41,054 nucleotides of DNA from Bacteriovoracaceae bacterium. Its GTDB lineage: Bacteria > Bdellovibrionota > Bacteriovoracia > Bacteriovoracales > Bacteriovoracaceae. The position numbers were made by a program, and so were the translations under genes. Location of the stretch: positions 1-41,054 of the forward strand of contig JAHDHG010000003.1 of NCBI GenBank assembly GCA_020631435.1, read 5' to 3'. Within the stretch, counting starts at the first letter, position 1. Each line of letters opens with the position of its first letter. This document shows positions 39,692-41,054 of this stretch, piece by piece. The notes beneath the pieces are model-generated. The model was not told where the DNA came from and did no database searches. It saw nothing but the letters and a program-made list of their open reading frames with translations.

Positions 39692-39755
39692 AATATCCAA
39701 ACTCTCTATTTTTTCACTTAGGTAAGTAGAAAAGATTTGAGAGAATTTGGATATT
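39692..39755. repeat. Long imperfect inverted repeat between convergent genes
   Basis: Left arm AATATCCAAACTCTCTATTTTTTCACTTA, GG centre, right arm TAAGTAGAAAAGATTTGAGAGAATTTGGATATT. The outer 16 bp pair with one mismatch. Confidence 0.65.
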
Positions 39756-39815
39756 GTTTGATTCTTATACCATGCATTATTTACACAGATTCTCTTGGGA
39801 AGGGTAATTAAAGTA

Positions 39816-41054
39816 TCACCCTCCCCCTTCGCCGCCTCCTGCTTCACCACCTTCTCCTCCTCCTCCATTGCAATTAAATCTTACGGAGAATTTTGAATTC
39901 GAGAACATTGAATTCACGGTATTTAGCTCACTCGTTATATTAACTGTTTCAACATTGCTAGAAGGTGAAACACTAGAAAGGTTAAAAATTACATCTGTAA
40001 AATTAGGAGTCCAATCTGTTCCATTCCAACCTGTCCCCGGAGTATTTACCATACTAAACTCTATATCATCAGAAGTTCCCCAACCTGCCACAGTAGAATT
40101 AACAGTGTCTCCATTAACAGGAGGGCCTCCTGAATAATAATAAAGCATTTCATAAAATGGTTCCGTATAAGCAGAAGGTGCTAACTCAAATCCATAAGGA
40201 CAACTAGAGCCAGTCAGACTCCAAGTAGCTTTTTTAGATCCATGAGTACCAAGTCTTGCATTAGATGCTTGAGTTAAAGTTCCACTGGAGTCTATTACAG
40301 TTTTTACTTCTGTTTCTGCTACTGCTCCTGGATATCCTATACCATTTTCAAATTCAATCGTTACTTTAATTGTGTATGTACCTGCTCCAGAAGTAGCATA
40401 ATCGTTGATAAACTGAAATCCTGTTGTACTAGGATCTGATGCTGTAAATGGACCATTAACTACTGTTGTGTTCCCATCTCCCCAATCAACTGTAACTTTA
40501 CTAATATTCGAATAGTCAGTATAGGCAATTAGTACTCCACCATACCAAGGAGTTAACGTTGAAGGAGTTGTCGGAAGAGTAACGAGTCCAGTACTTGCTC
40601 CAGAATTCCCCCCCGACACTTCAATGTGAGCAGAGAAAACATCCATACTCAATGAACCTGGACATACTGCTGTACCGCAATTACATGGTAAGTTACATGG
40701 ATTCAAGGTGGTTGTAGTGCTTGAAGTAGTTGAAGTAGTTGAAGTGGTTGAAGTGGTTGAAGTGGTTGAAGTGGTTGAAGTTGTAGTTGTAGCTCCAACA
40801 GAACAATCTTGTCCTGAATAACCTGGAATAGTACAACAAACACTATTACCGGCATTTCTCATCAAAGCATCATCTGTACATGTGTTACCACTCTGCCCAC
40901 TACAAGTCCAGTTCCCTGCTGAAGCACAATCATAGGGAGCACCAAAGAGTGGAGCATCACATCCTACAATTGCAGGAGCACAAACACTCCCTCTTCCTCC
41001 TCCCAATTCAACACAAGAGCCAGAGCAACAATCAGAATTAACATTACAACAATT
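39816..41054 (-). CDS. Cys-rich surface/adhesin-like protein with TTS linker (5' end beyond window)
   Basis: The frame stays open upstream of the listed TTG at 41006 to the edge (NCCNVNSDCCSGSCVELGGG...). Cys-rich N-part, TTTTSTTSTTS linker, C-terminal Gly/Glu tail GGGGEGGEAGGGEGGG. Confidence 0.75.
   Translation of the reverse strand, partial: NCCNVNSDCCSGSCVELGGGRGSVCAPAIVGCDAPLFGAPYDCASAGNWTCSGQSGNTCTDDALMRNAGNSVCCTIPGYSGQDCSVGATTTTSTTSTTSTTSTTSTTSTTSSTTTTLNPCNLPCNCGTAVCPGSLSMDVFSAHIEVSGGNSGASTGLVTLPTTPSTLTPWYGGVLIAYTDYSNISKVTVDWGDGNTTVVNGPFTASDPSTTGFQFINDYATSGAGTYTIKVTIEFENGIGYPGAVAETEVKTVIDSSGTLTQASNARLGTHGSKKATWSLTGSSCPYGFELAPSAYTEPFYEMLYYYSGGPPVNGDTVNSTVAGWGTSDDIEFSMVNTPGTGWNGTDWTPNFTDVIFNLSSVSPSSNVETVNITSELNTVNSMFSNSKFSVRFNCNGGGGEGGEAGGGEGGG
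40723..40776. repeat. Six tandem 9-bp units encoding Thr-Thr-Ser
   Basis: GAAGTAGTT x2 followed by GAAGTGGTT x4 in perfect register, with degenerate units on both sides. Confidence 0.92.

Noticed and set aside
39686-39868. Minus-strand 60-aa ORF running through the long hairpin
   Set aside because: Shifted frame of the Gly/Glu tail coding DNA followed by hairpin sequence. It looks spurious.
39868-40137. Plus-strand 89-aa ORF opposite the TTS-linker protein
   Set aside because: Antisense shadow of a convincing long ORF.
40723-40776. CRISPR-like array
   Set aside because: Repeats are 9 bp, contiguous and without spacers. They are coding triplets for Thr-Thr-Ser.

Overview
This is an AT-rich bacterial chromosome segment. 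Gene content and style look like Bdellovibrionota (Bacteriovorax/Halobacteriovorax-like), but that placement is inference from memory, not a search. Most of it is ordinary single-copy chromosome. (1) 141-3506: three tandem paralogous secreted HEIGHH metalloprotease-like proteins with an interleaved small lipoprotein-like gene. (2) 4228-18355: a large minus-strand respiratory cluster. It encodes a bc-type quinol:cytochrome complex (Rieske, split cytochrome b, a 990-aa octahaem cytochrome c) and an aa3-type oxidase (CoxA/B, two different subunit III genes, a subunit IV-like protein, SCO, a dihaem cytochrome c, and a fused CtaA-CtaB haem A/O synthase). An unlisted CxxC membrane microprotein in this cluster appears frameshifted. 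(3) 20783-28387: pcrA-gatC-gatA-gatB-AsmA-like-ppx/gppA operon. (4) 28449-29333: three tandem zinc-ribbon membrane mini-proteins. (5) glmS, glmU, lon, a stand-alone receiver domain, a DUF885 protein, and a right-edge-truncated Cys-rich surface protein with a TTS repeat linker. I saw no CRISPR array, rRNA, tRNA, IS element or phage module. Best candidates for follow-up: the octahaem bc/oxidase cluster with its modular cytochrome and APWY motif, the metalloprotease triplet with a terminator abutting a start codon, the frameshifted microprotein, the G-depleted leader before pcrA, and the TTS-linker surface protein.
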